From the NCBI RefSeq assembly GCF_020736845.1, contig NZ_JAFFQR010000105.1, positions 342,428 through 406,427 of the forward strand: a DNA stretch of 64,000 nucleotides. The letters run 5' to 3'. The translations under genes were made by a program, and so were the position numbers. Shown piece after piece: positions 1-9,341 of this stretch. The notes under the pieces are model-generated. The model did no database searches and had not been told where the DNA came from. It saw nothing but the letters and a program-made list of their open reading frames with translations. The stretch's first letter is position 1. Each line of letters begins with the position of its first letter. The DNA comes from Paenibacillus farraposensis (GTDB lineage Bacteria > Bacillota > Bacilli > Paenibacillales > Paenibacillaceae).

Positions 1-4
1 CGAT

Positions 5-1177
5 ATGTCTAATCGTCTTCGCATCGGAATGGTAGGCTACAAATTTATGGGCAAGGCTCACAGCAACGCTTACCGTAGCCTACCCATGTTCTTTCCAGAT
101 GCCCCGCTACAGCCAGAGATGTCCGTTATCTGTGGACGCAACGAACAGGGGGTTCAGGCGGCTGCCCGTCAGTTCGGGTGGGCCGAGTGTGTTACAAATT
201 GGCGTGATCTAGTGAAACGCACCGATATTGATCTGATTGACATTAACGCCCCGAGCAATGCCCATAAGGAAATTGTCGTTGAAGCTGCACTCCATGGCAA
301 GCATCTGTTTTGTGAGAAACCGCTTGCACTCTCGCTAGCGGATTCTCGTGAAATGCTGGAGGTAGCAGAGAAAGCGGGAGTCAGACATATGATCGGCTTC
401 AACTACCGTTTTTCTCCGGCTGTACAGCTGGCGAAGCAGTTGGTTGAGAGCGGTCGCCTGGGGAAGATCTATCATTTTCGTGCCTTTTTCCTTCAAGACT
501 GGATCATGGACCCGTCCTTCCCTCTGGTATGGAGGCTGCAAAAAGAAGTGGCAGGTTCTGGCTCTCATGGTGATCTTGGTGCCCATTTGATTGATCTCGC
601 CCGATTCCTGGTCGGCGAGTTCCATGAAGTGATTGGCATGAGTGAGACGTTCATCAAACAGCGCCCGCTGGCTTTAGAGATGAGTGGACTGAGCTCCAAG
701 CGGAGCAGCGAAGCAAATGCACCCATGGGAGATGTGACAGTCGATGATGCCACGCTGTTCCTGGCACGCTTCGTCGGAGGCGCACTGGGCAGCTTCGAGG
801 CCACACGGTTTGCTGCCGGACATCGAAGCACAAATTCATTCGAGATTAACGGTAGTTTAGGCAGTGTGCGGTTTGACTTTGAACGGATGAACGAACTGGA
901 AGTGTATTTTACACAAGATGAGGAGGACGTCCAGGGTTTTCGCCGCGTGCTCGCCACCGATCCGGCACACAAGTACTCTGGAGCCTGGTGGCCTGCGGGA
1001 CATACAATTGGATTCGAGCATACCTTCACCCACGAGATGCTTGAGATGTTGAGTGCCATCTCCGAAGGACGGCAACCTTCGCCAAACTTCCACGATGGTG
1101 TCGCTTGTCAGGTTGTGCTTGAAGCGGTAGAACGATCCATAGAGGAACGCCGCTGGGTATCCATTGAAGAAATGTAG
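5..1177 (+). CDS. Gfo/Idh/MocA family NAD(P)-dependent oxidoreductase
   Basis: A 390-residue cytoplasmic sugar or cyclitol dehydrogenase. The N-terminus carries a Rossmann dinucleotide motif (GMVGYKFMG, residues 8-16), the family EKP motif is at 104-106, and a GDLGAHLIDL stretch near 189-198 supplies the usual acid/histidine pair of the substrate site. Length is normal for the family. It heads a likely three-gene operon with the ThuA-like gene (36 bp downstream) and a second Gfo/Idh/MocA gene, a combination typical of carbohydrate or inositol catabolism. The ribosome binding site lies at or beyond the window edge, so the start is taken as the first ATG. The substrate cannot be named from sequence. 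Confidence 0.9.
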   Translation: MSNRLRIGMVGYKFMGKAHSNAYRSLPMFFPDAPLQPEMSVICGRNEQGVQAAARQFGWAECVTNWRDLVKRTDIDLIDINAPSNAHKEIVVEAALHGKHLFCEKPLALSLADSREMLEVAEKAGVRHMIGFNYRFSPAVQLAKQLVESGRLGKIYHFRAFFLQDWIMDPSFPLVWRLQKEVAGSGSHGDLGAHLIDLARFLVGEFHEVIGMSETFIKQRPLALEMSGLSSKRSSEANAPMGDVTVDDATLFLARFVGGALGSFEATRFAAGHRSTNSFEINGSLGSVRFDFERMNELEVYFTQDEEDVQGFRRVLATDPAHKYSGAWWPAGHTIGFEHTFTHEMLEMLSAISEGRQPSPNFHDGVACQVVLEAVERSIEERRWVSIEEM

Positions 1178-1213
1178 TATAACAATACATTCTGAAAGGT
1201 GAGTGGATTACAG

Positions 1214-1942
1214 ATGCGCAAGGCACTGATTGTATGGGGTGGATGGAACGGACATGAGCCGGAGCAGGTAGCGGCCATTTTTGAACGTATTTTGAAGGAA
1301 GAGCGGTTCGAGGTAGAGGTATCTAATAGCCTTGAAGCCTACCAGGATGCGGAGAAACTGTTGAACCTGGACCTCATTGTTCCAATGTGGACTATGGGAC
1401 AGATTGAGCAGGAACTGGTCAATAATGTCTCAGCAGCGGTTCAAAGCGGCGTAGGTCTGGCAGGCTGCCATGGTGGTATGTGCGATGCTTTCCGGAACAA
1501 CGTGGATTGGCAGTTCATGACAGGCGGGCAATGGGTAGCACATCCCGGCAATGACGGAGTGGAATACATGGTAAACATGAAACGCGGCTCCAGCCCGTTG
1601 CTGGAACATATTGAGGATTTTCAAATCAAAAGCGAGCAGTATTACCTCCACGTAGACCCGGCAGTTGAAGTACTGGCAACCACACGCTTCCCAGTTGTAC
1701 CTGGACCGCATTCAGCCAATGGACCGGTGGATATGCCCGTTGTATGGACGAAACGGTGGGGGAATGGCCATGTTTTTTATAATTCGCTGGGACATCACGC
1801 GGATATTATAGATATGCCTCAAGTGACGGAGATGATGCACAGCGGATTCCTGTGGGCTGCGGCAGGGAAACAGGCAGTGACCACCCGTAGAAGCTCCATG
1901 GCAGAGGCATATACAGGCATGGCGGACAGCCAGCAGCGGTAG
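1214..1942 (+). CDS. ThuA-like (trehalose utilization family) protein
   Basis: About 242 residues of the ThuA/GATase-like fold. The start MRKALIVWGG, a central GLAGCHGGM segment and a later WTKRWGNGHVFYNSLGHH segment match ThuA-like proteins, which act in disaccharide or keto-sugar metabolism and often sit beside Gfo/Idh/MocA dehydrogenases, as here. A GTG five codons earlier (1199) overlaps the AAGGTGAG ribosome binding site, so the ATG at 1214 is the better start. It lies between two Gfo/Idh/MocA genes on the same strand, which suggests one pathway. The exact reaction is unknown. Confidence 0.85.
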   Translation: MRKALIVWGGWNGHEPEQVAAIFERILKEERFEVEVSNSLEAYQDAEKLLNLDLIVPMWTMGQIEQELVNNVSAAVQSGVGLAGCHGGMCDAFRNNVDWQFMTGGQWVAHPGNDGVEYMVNMKRGSSPLLEHIEDFQIKSEQYYLHVDPAVEVLATTRFPVVPGPHSANGPVDMPVVWTKRWGNGHVFYNSLGHHADIIDMPQVTEMMHSGFLWAAAGKQAVTTRRSSMAEAYTGMADSQQR

Positions 1943-2007
1943 TAAGGTATCCAATTCAATAAAGGAATGCCATTATCCATTTTTCTGAAAGTGAAGGGAG
2001 ACCGGGT

Positions 2008-3114
2008 ATGAACAAAATGAAGGTAGGCATTATTGGATGTGGAAAAATCAGTGGAATTTACATGGAAAATTGCCATCGTTTCGACATACTGGAGCTGTCC
2101 GCAGTAGCGGATCTGGACCAAAGTCGGGCAGAGGAACAGGCGGTAGCATACAATGTTCCGAATGTATATTCGGTAGGTGAGATTTTGGCTGATCCGGAGA
2201 TTGAACTCATCATTAATTTGACTATTCCGGCCGTTCATGCGGACGTATGTTTTAGAGTCCTTGAGGCAGGCAAGCATGTCTATGTGGAGAAGCCACTGGC
2301 CGTCACCCGAGAGCAGGGCAAGGCTGTTTTGGATCTTGCTCGTCAAAAGGGACTGCTTGTCGGTTGTGCACCGGAAACCTTTTTTGGTTCGGGTATACAG
2401 ACGTCATTAAAGCTGATTGAGGACGGAGTCATTGGGAATCCGGTAGCCGCTACGGCTTTTATGATGAGTCGTGGACATGAGCATTGGCATCCTGATCCTG
2501 AATTTTATTATGCTTTTGGCGGCGGACCCATGTTTGATATGGGCCCATATTATTTGACGGCGTTGGTTCAATTGCTGGGACCGATTTCCACCATCTCCGG
2601 CATGACAAGCAAGGCGAGGAACCAACGAACGATTATGAGCGAGAAAAAGAGAGGTCAAACCATTCCAGTCGATATTCCAACCCATGTGGCCGGATTGCTG
2701 CGCTTCGAGCAGGGGGCTGTTGGTACCCTAATTACCAGCTTTGACATCTTTGGTGGAAGCGCTCTCCCACCGATCGAGGTATATGGTACTCATGGTACGC
2801 TGCAGGTGCCTGACCCGAATACATTCGGCGGACCAGTTCGCTACAGGCTGCTAGGCGAGCAAAGTTGGACAGAGGTACCGTTGCTATCGGGCTACCAGGA
2901 GAATACAAGGGGCAGCGGTGTTGCCGATATGGCGTACGCTGTTCGCAGCGGACGCCCTCATCGCGCTAGCGGTGAGCTGGCCTACCATGTGCTGGAGGCG
3001 ATGTGGGGTTTCCACGATTCCTCCGATCAGCAGACCTTCTATTCGATGCAGAGCACATGCCTGCGCCCGGCGGCTTTACCTGAAAACCTGCCTTTGTATA
3101 CGTTAGATGCGTAA
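2008..3114 (+). CDS. Gfo/Idh/MocA family oxidoreductase
   Basis: A second 368-residue dehydrogenase of the same superfamily as the first gene. It has a Rossmann motif GIIGCGKISG at residues 7-16 and the EKP motif at 94-96. A FDMGPYYLTAL segment replaces the D-x-G-x-H form of the other paralog, so the two probably use different substrates. The gene starts 65 bp after the ThuA-like gene with a GGGAG ribosome binding site. A weak hairpin just downstream (about 3163-3207, AAGACTC pairing with GAGTCTT, then TTTTC) could end the transcript. Confidence 0.88.
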   Translation: MNKMKVGIIGCGKISGIYMENCHRFDILELSAVADLDQSRAEEQAVAYNVPNVYSVGEILADPEIELIINLTIPAVHADVCFRVLEAGKHVYVEKPLAVTREQGKAVLDLARQKGLLVGCAPETFFGSGIQTSLKLIEDGVIGNPVAATAFMMSRGHEHWHPDPEFYYAFGGGPMFDMGPYYLTALVQLLGPISTISGMTSKARNQRTIMSEKKRGQTIPVDIPTHVAGLLRFEQGAVGTLITSFDIFGGSALPPIEVYGTHGTLQVPDPNTFGGPVRYRLLGEQSWTEVPLLSGYQENTRGSGVADMAYAVRSGRPHRASGELAYHVLEAMWGFHDSSDQQTFYSMQSTCLRPAALPENLPLYTLDA

Positions 3115-3136
3115 ACTCATGCCATCTTGATGCTGA

Positions 3137-3376
3137 TTGAATGTTCTTCTCTCTTATAAAGAAGACTCTAGTTCCGCTGTGACCGGGGTACTGGAGTCTT
3201 TTCTAAAACATCACATCCAATTTAACTGGAAACTGATTCAGCAAGGAATCGAAAACGGGGAATTCAAGGCAGATCACGTGGAGCAGCTTGCCGTTATAAT
3301 CGAAAGCACTATTATTGGTCTTAGCCGGCTGTCAAGCGGACTAGACAGGGGCGCATTGCTGCTGCTGTATGTTTAA
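3137..3376 (+). pseudogene. TetR-family regulator, C-terminal remnant
   Basis: From about residue 20 the 79-codon frame reads like the ligand-binding C-terminus of a TetR regulator: a FLKHHIQFNWKLIQQGIENG helix, then an HVEQLAVIIESTIIGLSRLS helix. No HTH, no ribosome binding site and no upstream coding sequence accompany it. I read it as the 3' end of a deleted regulator. Its first codons overlap a possible transcription terminator of the upstream operon. Confidence 0.4.
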
Positions 3377-3494
3377 TATTTTTCAAGTTTTTGTTCCGAT
3401 CTATACAACAGTCAGTTTGAACATACATCCTAAAAGTAACAGTTTCTATTTTTAAAAAAGGAAATTAGCCATTAACAGCATATCAGGGTACAAT

Positions 3495-3544
3495 AAAAAG
3501 TGTCTGGATGATCGCCACAAAAAGCGTCCAGACACTTTTTTTTC
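3495..3544. terminator. Bidirectional intrinsic terminator
   Basis: A 14-bp perfect stem (AAAAAGTGTCTGGA, 3495-3508, with TCCAGACACTTTTT, 3527-3540) has A and T tracts on both sides, so it can terminate either strand. It separates the TetR remnant from the DUF1349 gene. Confidence 0.85.
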
Positions 3545-3706
3545 AGCATACGTCCAAGAGGTAAACGATCGCATGGCTGTGATACTAGCTCACATTTCCA
3601 TTGGTCATTAATTGAGTAGTGTTTCGATTGTTCCTTGTCTTTAGTCAGATCCGTCTATACTAAGGGCATAGCAACACATATTTATATAAATAAAGGAGGA
3701 CAAAAG

Positions 3707-4312
3707 ATGATAAAGAAGAGAATGGAATGGGAGGAAGGGAACTGGATTAATTCACCTCTATATGCACGGAAAGAAGGAGATTTCCTTAAGGTTGCGCCTG
3801 AAAAGGGAAGAGACTTCTGGAAAAAAACTTTATATGGTTTTGAATTTGAGGACGGATCCGCTTTATTGTCGGATTGGAATAACAAATCGGCGGTGGAGGT
3901 GTCGTTTCAACTGGCATCATTTACGGAACTTTATGATCAAGCAGGTATTTTGTTGTATCAGGGGCCGGAGCAATGGATTAAAGCAGGAATTGAAATCAAT
4001 GACGGCATTCCCCAACTTTCCACAGTCGTAACCGATGGCTATTCTGACTGGTCGCTCGCAGCTGTGCCGGAGTGGGTCGGTAAAGAAGTCACCCTGCGCG
4101 CCTCCATCATCAAGGATGCTGTGATTATCCGCGCACGGACGGAGCATCACGCATGGCGAACGATTCGTGTGGCGCGTTTCCCACACACCAGCGGAAATCA
4201 GGCTGGTCCCTATACCTGTTCGCCAACCAGAGAGGGCTTTGAGGTTACCTTTACTCGCTGGCACTTTACAGAGCGGGATCAAGACCTTCATAGTGACCCC
4301 CCGGTGGAATAA
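3707..4312 (+). CDS. DUF1349 (concanavalin-like fold) protein
   Basis: About 201 residues. It opens with MEWEEGNWINSPL and has aromatic-rich strands (FWKKTLYGFEFEDGSALL, WIKAGIEINDG, DGYSDWSLA) and the AGPYTCSPTREGFEVTF end typical of DUF1349 proteins, which have a jelly-roll carbohydrate-binding-like fold and no fully assigned activity. The start at 3707 is set by an excellent AAAGGAGG ribosome binding site; the frame is open upstream but has no other site. No signal peptide, so cytoplasmic. It stands alone between a terminator and convergent genes. Confidence 0.85.
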   Translation: MIKKRMEWEEGNWINSPLYARKEGDFLKVAPEKGRDFWKKTLYGFEFEDGSALLSDWNNKSAVEVSFQLASFTELYDQAGILLYQGPEQWIKAGIEINDGIPQLSTVVTDGYSDWSLAAVPEWVGKEVTLRASIIKDAVIIRARTEHHAWRTIRVARFPHTSGNQAGPYTCSPTREGFEVTFTRWHFTERDQDLHSDPPVE

Positions 4313-4795
4313 ACGAATAGACAGCGCCAAAGGATAACTAGATACTTTGTGTGTTTTATCCGGCTATCTTTATCACACCTTCGTTCCTGAATTCGAAGTG
4401 AGCCGGGTATTTATTGAGGTAAAAGCCGGAACTAATGAGAATGGCGAGAGCGGGAAGTCACTACTTGACAGAATAAGATACATACTTAGAAAATTTCGCT
4501 TACGTCATCTCTAAGTTCATTTTTTTCCGTAGCAGACATGAGGTTGAAAAATAATTGAAAAGCTGAGAAGCGGGGAATAGACTGGTACTTGTTCGATTCA
4601 ACAAAACCGATGCGATGTAAAGCACGCCTCTTAGAGTACACACAGGGTAGTGTAAATGACATACTCCAGTGTGTATTCCAAGGGGCATTAATATTGTATA
4701 ACTCCTCATTCATTTTAAAGATCTGGCGGTTTAATTTTTGTTTATAAAGAAGATATGCCTCCCGGCACATTACGACCTTTGCTCGTGACAGACAG
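4313..4795. other. Gene-free gap, possible coding remnant
   Basis: No gene with a start and ribosome binding site is visible. On the minus strand about 4486-4750 there is an open stretch whose translation (for example MNEELYNINAPW and FSAFQLFFNLMSATEKNE) looks protein-like and may be the tail of a lost gene, but I recognise no family. Confidence 0.3.
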
Positions 4796-5524
4796 CTATT
4801 CCTCGAATGGCAAGCTCTCTTTAATCGCCCACAGGTCATCATAGCTGAAAATACAGTGATCCGCTCTGGACAAATCCTGCTGGCCCGAGCCTGGGTTGTG
4901 CAAACCGATGCAGCGCATGCCTGCACTCTTGGCTGCATGAACACCGTTCCGTGAATCCTCAATCACAATGCAGTGGGCCGGCGCTTGGCCAAGCAGTTCG
5001 GTGGCATGTAGGAAGATGTCCGGTGCCGGTTTGCCTTGGGGTACCTCTTCTCCGGAGATTCGAATATCAAAGTAACGGTCAAGTCCTGTTTTTTCCATAA
5101 TGAGATCAATTAGCGACCGCGGGGAGGAAGAGGCCACCGCAATCGGAATCCCTTTTTCCTGCAGCCAGTCCAGCCATCGTTCCAGTCCATCGATTGCCAC
5201 AAGGCCCTCATGTGATGTTATGGTCTGCATTACATTTTTCCGGTGATAGGAAAGCGCCTCTTCCAATGTACAAGTAAGTTGATGTCTGTCCATCACTTGA
5301 CGCCACATGGATTCGAGTGTCACTCCTACATAGGTGTGGTGCTCTTCTTCCGTCATGGGCGCACCAAAATGGGCAAAGGAGCTGCGCTCAACCTCAAAAT
5401 AAATCGGTTCGCTGTCTACCAACACCCCGTCCATATCGAAGATAACCGCCTTGATCGGAACGGACGCTGAAATATCTTCTGTGCATTCATGGTTCGTCTG
5501 TGAAACATGATGAATGCTCGTCAT
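4796..5524 (-). CDS. HAD-superfamily phosphatase, beta-phosphoglucomutase-like
   Basis: A subfamily IA HAD hydrolase of about 242 residues that acts on small phosphorylated metabolites. Motif I is DMDGVLVDSEP (nucleophile Asp30, acid/base Asp32), motif II the serine in ASSSPRS, motif III the lysine in GKPAPDIF and motif IV the acid pair in VIEDSRNG. A helical cap lies between motifs I and II. Two in-frame ATGs exist; the GGGGGGGAG ribosome binding site sits almost on the first (5530), so the second (5524) is preferred. It is the last gene of the minus-strand operon with the dehydrogenase, aminotransferase and MFS genes. The substrate is unknown; a sugar phosphate is likely. Confidence 0.88.
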   Translation of the reverse strand: MTSIHHVSQTNHECTEDISASVPIKAVIFDMDGVLVDSEPIYFEVERSSFAHFGAPMTEEEHHTYVGVTLESMWRQVMDRHQLTCTLEEALSYHRKNVMQTITSHEGLVAIDGLERWLDWLQEKGIPIAVASSSPRSLIDLIMEKTGLDRYFDIRISGEEVPQGKPAPDIFLHATELLGQAPAHCIVIEDSRNGVHAAKSAGMRCIGLHNPGSGQQDLSRADHCIFSYDDLWAIKESLPFEE

Positions 5525-5557
5525 GTCCATTCTCCCCCCCTTGTAAGTATCCGGATT

Positions 5558-6607
5558 TTAGTTGCATGAGCCATTCGATTGCAATACAACCTTGATTGCC
5601 TGTGAAGAAGGCTGAAGTGTCCGCTCATTGATGTTGCATCCAAGCGTCATAAAGGCTTCACGGTAGTCATCCAGCGGATACGAGTGAGTAATGATTTTTT
5701 TAGCGGGAATGATCTGCTGCTCAATCAGGTAATGCGCTGTGGAGAATGTACCCAGGGAGTCAATCGAGCCGATAATTTTAAGGCTGCGGTCAACTACCTC
5801 TTTCGGATTCAACGAGCTTGTCCCATCTCTTAGCCCCACTAGCATCAAATATCCGCCACTCGCAAGCTGGCTTAGTACCTGGGTGCCGACCACGCCTGTG
5901 GTATCCACAATCATGTCTACCTGATCTTTTAACGGTGCGAGTTCATGTATGGCCGATTCCAGTGTGGAGTGTACAGACCATCGTTCAGGGGCAACGGAAT
6001 GCGCTATGGCTAGTCGTTGCTCCGAGATGTCGACAAGGCAGCCAGTTACGCCTTTTGACGCAAGAGCATAGCTGTACAGAATCCCGATCGGACCTGCACC
6101 CAGAATAACGGTTGTAAAATTGGGCAGCAGGTGAACTTGGTTGATTCCGGTCAGCATGCAACTCAGCGGTTCGGTGAGCGTTGCCTCTTCGTAGCTGATA
6201 TGGTCCTTCAGCTTGTACAGGAAACGGTCCTCGGTCACATAATAATCGGTGAATGTACCGTCAGCGCTGACTCCGGTCTCCGTTACGGATTTGTATGTGC
6301 AATGGTTCTGTCTTCCTGTCCGACACATTTCGCATTGGCCGCAGTAGTATGTTGGGTCAATCACCACCCGATCCCCAGGCTGCAGTGAACTGACGGCTGA
6401 TCCAACAGCGATCACTTCCCCCGCTGATTCGTGGCCCAAGATAGTGGACGGCACGGCATGATATTTGCCACTGATGATGCCTAAATCCGTACCGCAAACG
6501 CCTGTCGCCCGGATCCGGACGAGTACATCGTTATCTTTTTTAATCTCCGGGATAGGTCTTTCCTCAAGGGCTACATCCCAAGCTGATTTGTATACCAGTG
6601 CAAGCAT
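5558..6607 (-). CDS. Zinc-dependent medium-chain alcohol/polyol dehydrogenase
   Basis: A 349-residue MDR protein. Catalytic zinc ligands are Cys38 (GVCGTD) and His59-Glu60 (GHE). Structural zinc ligands are Cys89, 92, 95 and 103 (CGQCEMC...C). The NAD(P) motif GAGPIG is at about 170-175. The closest functional classes are sorbitol, threonine or amino-alcohol dehydrogenases. It lies 34 bp upstream of the HAD gene and about 35 bp downstream of the class III aminotransferase, so it probably oxidises an alcohol group of the same substrate. Ribosome binding site AAGGAGG precedes the ATG. Confidence 0.9.
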   Translation of the reverse strand: MLALVYKSAWDVALEERPIPEIKKDNDVLVRIRATGVCGTDLGIISGKYHAVPSTILGHESAGEVIAVGSAVSSLQPGDRVVIDPTYYCGQCEMCRTGRQNHCTYKSVTETGVSADGTFTDYYVTEDRFLYKLKDHISYEEATLTEPLSCMLTGINQVHLLPNFTTVILGAGPIGILYSYALASKGVTGCLVDISEQRLAIAHSVAPERWSVHSTLESAIHELAPLKDQVDMIVDTTGVVGTQVLSQLASGGYLMLVGLRDGTSSLNPKEVVDRSLKIIGSIDSLGTFSTAHYLIEQQIIPAKKIITHSYPLDDYREAFMTLGCNINERTLQPSSQAIKVVLQSNGSCN

Positions 6608-6641
6608 GAATAAGTCCTCCTTTTTGCCTATTGGCAGATAG

Positions 6642-7880
6642 TTAGTGAAGGGTAGTCAGAACCGCGTCAAGCCGTTTAACAATTTCGACAATCTCATCTT
6701 CTGTAGCCGTGAGAGAAGGTCTCACTTTGACCACATTGCCATAACCGTAACGGGAACCTCTAAGAATTAATTGCTGTTCGTCAAATGCACGATTGATAAT
6801 CACATTGCTTTTTACTGCATCCGGGGCATCGTTCTCGTCTACAATTTCTAGTCCCCACATCAGTCCGACGCCACGAGCCTCACCAATGCAATCGTGTTTG
6901 TCGGCCATCTCCGTCAGCAGGGATCCGAGCAGGTTTCCTTTGGACCGGACGGCTTCCAGAAATCCGGGCTCGGTTACAACCTCCAGCGTGGATTTGGCTG
7001 CCGTGACCGAGATCAGATTGCTGCCCGAGGTAAAGGAATGCTCGTGCTTCTCCAGGACATCGAGACGAGACTGCATCAAGACCGCCGCAACCGGGACACC
7101 AATGCCGCCCAGACCTTTGGCGAGAGTAATAATATCCGGTCGGATGTCAAACAGCTCACTTGCGAACATGTAGCCTGTCCGCCCAATCCCGGTCTGTACT
7201 TCATCAGCAATTAGAATCATTCTGTGCTTGTCACATAGCTGACGGAGGCGCTTGAAATATCCTTCTGGTGGGATGATATTACCTCCATTGCCCAGAATGG
7301 GTTCAATAATCATGCAGGCTACGGAGCCTGAGCTTGCATATTCAATGGCGTTCGATATGGCTTCAATACAATGATGGCCACACTTGTCTGGTGAAGAATT
7401 AAAGGGGCAGCGATAGCAGTAGGGAGCAGGCACATGCAGAGAATTTGCCGCAGTTGAGTTAGGAAAATTCTTGCGACGAAAGGCATTACCGGAAATGCCT
7501 GTTGCGAACTGGGTCTGTCCATGATGTGACAGATGCAGACTGATTATATCAGTTGCTCCGGTGTATTTCTGGGCCAGTTTCACAGCACATTCGTTCGCTG
7601 TGGAGCCGGTAATATCTCTCATCCATCCGGCGTCGATGCCGTTCGGGGCATACTGGACTAGATGATCTAGGACTTCTTCGACATAAGGCTCTGTAAAGGA
7701 TGAAGACATGTGGGCAAGATCGGCGACTTGCTCCTGTACTTTACTGACGACATGAGGGTGGTTATAACCGAGCGACAGGTTGAAGGTCCCGGATACGCCA
7801 TCCAAATACTCCTTACCCGAATCGTCAATCAGAGTAATGCCTTTTCCATATCTGAAACGTTCTTTGGTCAACGTATGCAC
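6642..7880 (-). CDS. Class III PLP-dependent aminotransferase
   Basis: About 412 residues of the omega-aminotransferase / ornithine-GABA transaminase group. In this numbering the PLP lysine is near 255 (ITLAKGLGG) and the DEVQTGIGRTG cofactor motif starts near 226. A four-cysteine insertion (YCYRCPF ... CGHHC, about 155-171) is seen in one subset of these enzymes and may bind a metal. The frame is open to an ATG at 7910, but a GGAGGGGAAG ribosome binding site stands 4 bases before a GTG at 7880, so GTG is the likely start. It is the second gene of the MFS-aminotransferase-dehydrogenase-HAD operon. Amino donor and acceptor are unknown. Confidence 0.9.
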   Translation of the reverse strand: MHTLTKERFRYGKGITLIDDSGKEYLDGVSGTFNLSLGYNHPHVVSKVQEQVADLAHMSSSFTEPYVEEVLDHLVQYAPNGIDAGWMRDITGSTANECAVKLAQKYTGATDIISLHLSHHGQTQFATGISGNAFRRKNFPNSTAANSLHVPAPYCYRCPFNSSPDKCGHHCIEAISNAIEYASSGSVACMIIEPILGNGGNIIPPEGYFKRLRQLCDKHRMILIADEVQTGIGRTGYMFASELFDIRPDIITLAKGLGGIGVPVAAVLMQSRLDVLEKHEHSFTSGSNLISVTAAKSTLEVVTEPGFLEAVRSKGNLLGSLLTEMADKHDCIGEARGVGLMWGLEIVDENDAPDAVKSNVIINRAFDEQQLILRGSRYGYGNVVKVRPSLTATEDEIVEIVKRLDAVLTTLH

Positions 7881-7967
7881 GATACTTCCCCTCCATATCA
7901 GAATGTTCATTCTTATTAAGTCATTATTATTTAGTATACCGCCCTATTACAGCATAACGCTGCTGAA

Positions 7968-8245
7968 CTCACCTCCCCAAAATTAGAACTTACCTTCCTT
8001 GCCCTCATGGACAAGGGAGCACAATCTGGTGCTTCTTCGATTTCACAGATATAAGAGATACCCGCAGCAACAGAATCAGCTCGAAAAGCAAAAATGCGAT
8101 AGGCCTCACCTCCCCTAAGAACTAAAACAATATCATCCTTCCTTGCCCTGTTGGACAAGGGAGTCAACTACTCGGCTACCCCGATTATTCCACAGATGCG
8201 TAAGAATAAGCGCCAGCAGCAAAATCAGAGTAAACCCTCCTAAAA
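7968..8245 (-). repeat. Degenerate direct repeat of the MFS gene 3' end
   Basis: The gap between the MFS and aminotransferase genes holds a diverged copy of the end of the MFS gene. TTCCTTGCCCT, a few variable bases and GGACAAGGGAG occur at 7995-8019 and again at 8139-8163, about 144 bp apart. The flanks (CTCACCTCCCC at 7968 and 8105; CACAGAT with ATCAG further on) also match. The copy in the gap has no intact reading frame. Confidence 0.65.
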
Positions 8246-9341
8246 TCCAGAGACTAGCCGTCACTGGCCATTCGCTCATGCTCCAGCCTATTACATATTG
8301 AAGCACCGAGCCGCCAATACCGCCCGACGCAATCAGGATACTGGTCGTCCGCTCGGTCATTCCCGGAATCAGCACGTTGGCATAGACGAGCGCGATACAG
8401 AAGAGTCCAGACATGAATATACCTGTACCAAAAATTAGAAGGTATGTAGCCCATTGGTTGGATATAAATACCATGGCAACTAAGAAACAGAAAGTGCCGA
8501 TTGCACTCCATAGCAGGAAAGGAATATATCCTGCAGACTCTGCAATCCTTCCTGAGAACATACGACCAATGATCATTGCAATCCAAAGCACGCTGACACC
8601 CAGCGAGGCTACGGATCCCTGAAGCTGTAGCATCTCTGTCAGAATAGAAGGTAGGAAGTTCATGAGCCCCAGTTCAAGACCCATATAAACAAAGAAGAAT
8701 ATAATGAAGATTCCTAGCAATACACGATGTTGGCCTGCGTAACGGGCTTTTTCAACTGAACGTTCAGTAGTTCGGATGTCTGCTTGGGTAAGGTGAGAGG
8801 AGGCGGAAGCAGGCATGGTAAGCCAAAATAGCACTAGGATAAAAGTGAGAAGGGCGATGGTGTAAAAGATTAGATTCCACATTCCAAGCCAGATATACAG
8901 GCTTACGATCGCTGGAATAAGCAGTGCGCCAAGTGCAAAATAGACATCCAGCTTAGACATGGCTACGGCTTTTTGCTCTTCCGTGAACTCAATGGTAAAC
9001 GCTCCGATGGACGACTCAATGATGCCTGAGCCGAAGCCCACCCAGATGACCATTACGATGATCCAATTCCACGAGGGTAGTACACCCAGGATAGTGCACG
9101 CTGCCACGATACTGCCCAGGGCAATGGATAGCATAGACTTGCGACCCATGTGCAGAGCCATGAAGGGGCTGAGCAGAACCCCGACAAGAAACCCGAAAAA
9201 CTGCAGGAACAGCAGTAATCCACCATCACTGTACCCGCGTCCATAGTGAGGCAGTAAAGTCGGCAGTAATGGCCCAAGTACCACGCTAGTGATGCCGATT
9301 AACAGATAGAAAGCACAACTTAAAGCGAATAGTCTCTTCAA
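8133..9341 (-). CDS. MFS transporter
   Basis: A 402-residue integral membrane protein with about twelve hydrophobic segments and an MFS-type cytoplasmic loop (MALHMGRKSML, near 60-70), resembling fucose permease or YfkF-type sugar transporters. The start is a TTG at 9341 preceded by GGAGGG seven bases upstream. It is the first gene of the operon, so it probably imports the substrate for the aminotransferase, dehydrogenase and phosphatase downstream. The C-terminus is duplicated in degenerate form after the stop. Confidence 0.87.
   Translation of the reverse strand: MKRLFALSCAFYLLIGITSVVLGPLLPTLLPHYGRGYSDGGLLLFLQFFGFLVGVLLSPFMALHMGRKSMLSIALGSIVAACTILGVLPSWNWIIVMVIWVGFGSGIIESSIGAFTIEFTEEQKAVAMSKLDVYFALGALLIPAIVSLYIWLGMWNLIFYTIALLTFILVLFWLTMPASASSHLTQADIRTTERSVEKARYAGQHRVLLGIFIIFFFVYMGLELGLMNFLPSILTEMLQLQGSVASLGVSVLWIAMIIGRMFSGRIAESAGYIPFLLWSAIGTFCFLVAMVFISNQWATYLLIFGTGIFMSGLFCIALVYANVLIPGMTERTTSILIASGGIGGSVLQYVIGWSMSEWPVTASLWILGGFTLILLLALILTHLWNNRGSRVVDSLVQQGKEG

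Noticed and set aside
565..1059. 164-codon minus frame across the first oxidoreductase
   Set aside because: Serine/arginine/proline-rich shadow with no start signals, fully inside a well-supported gene.
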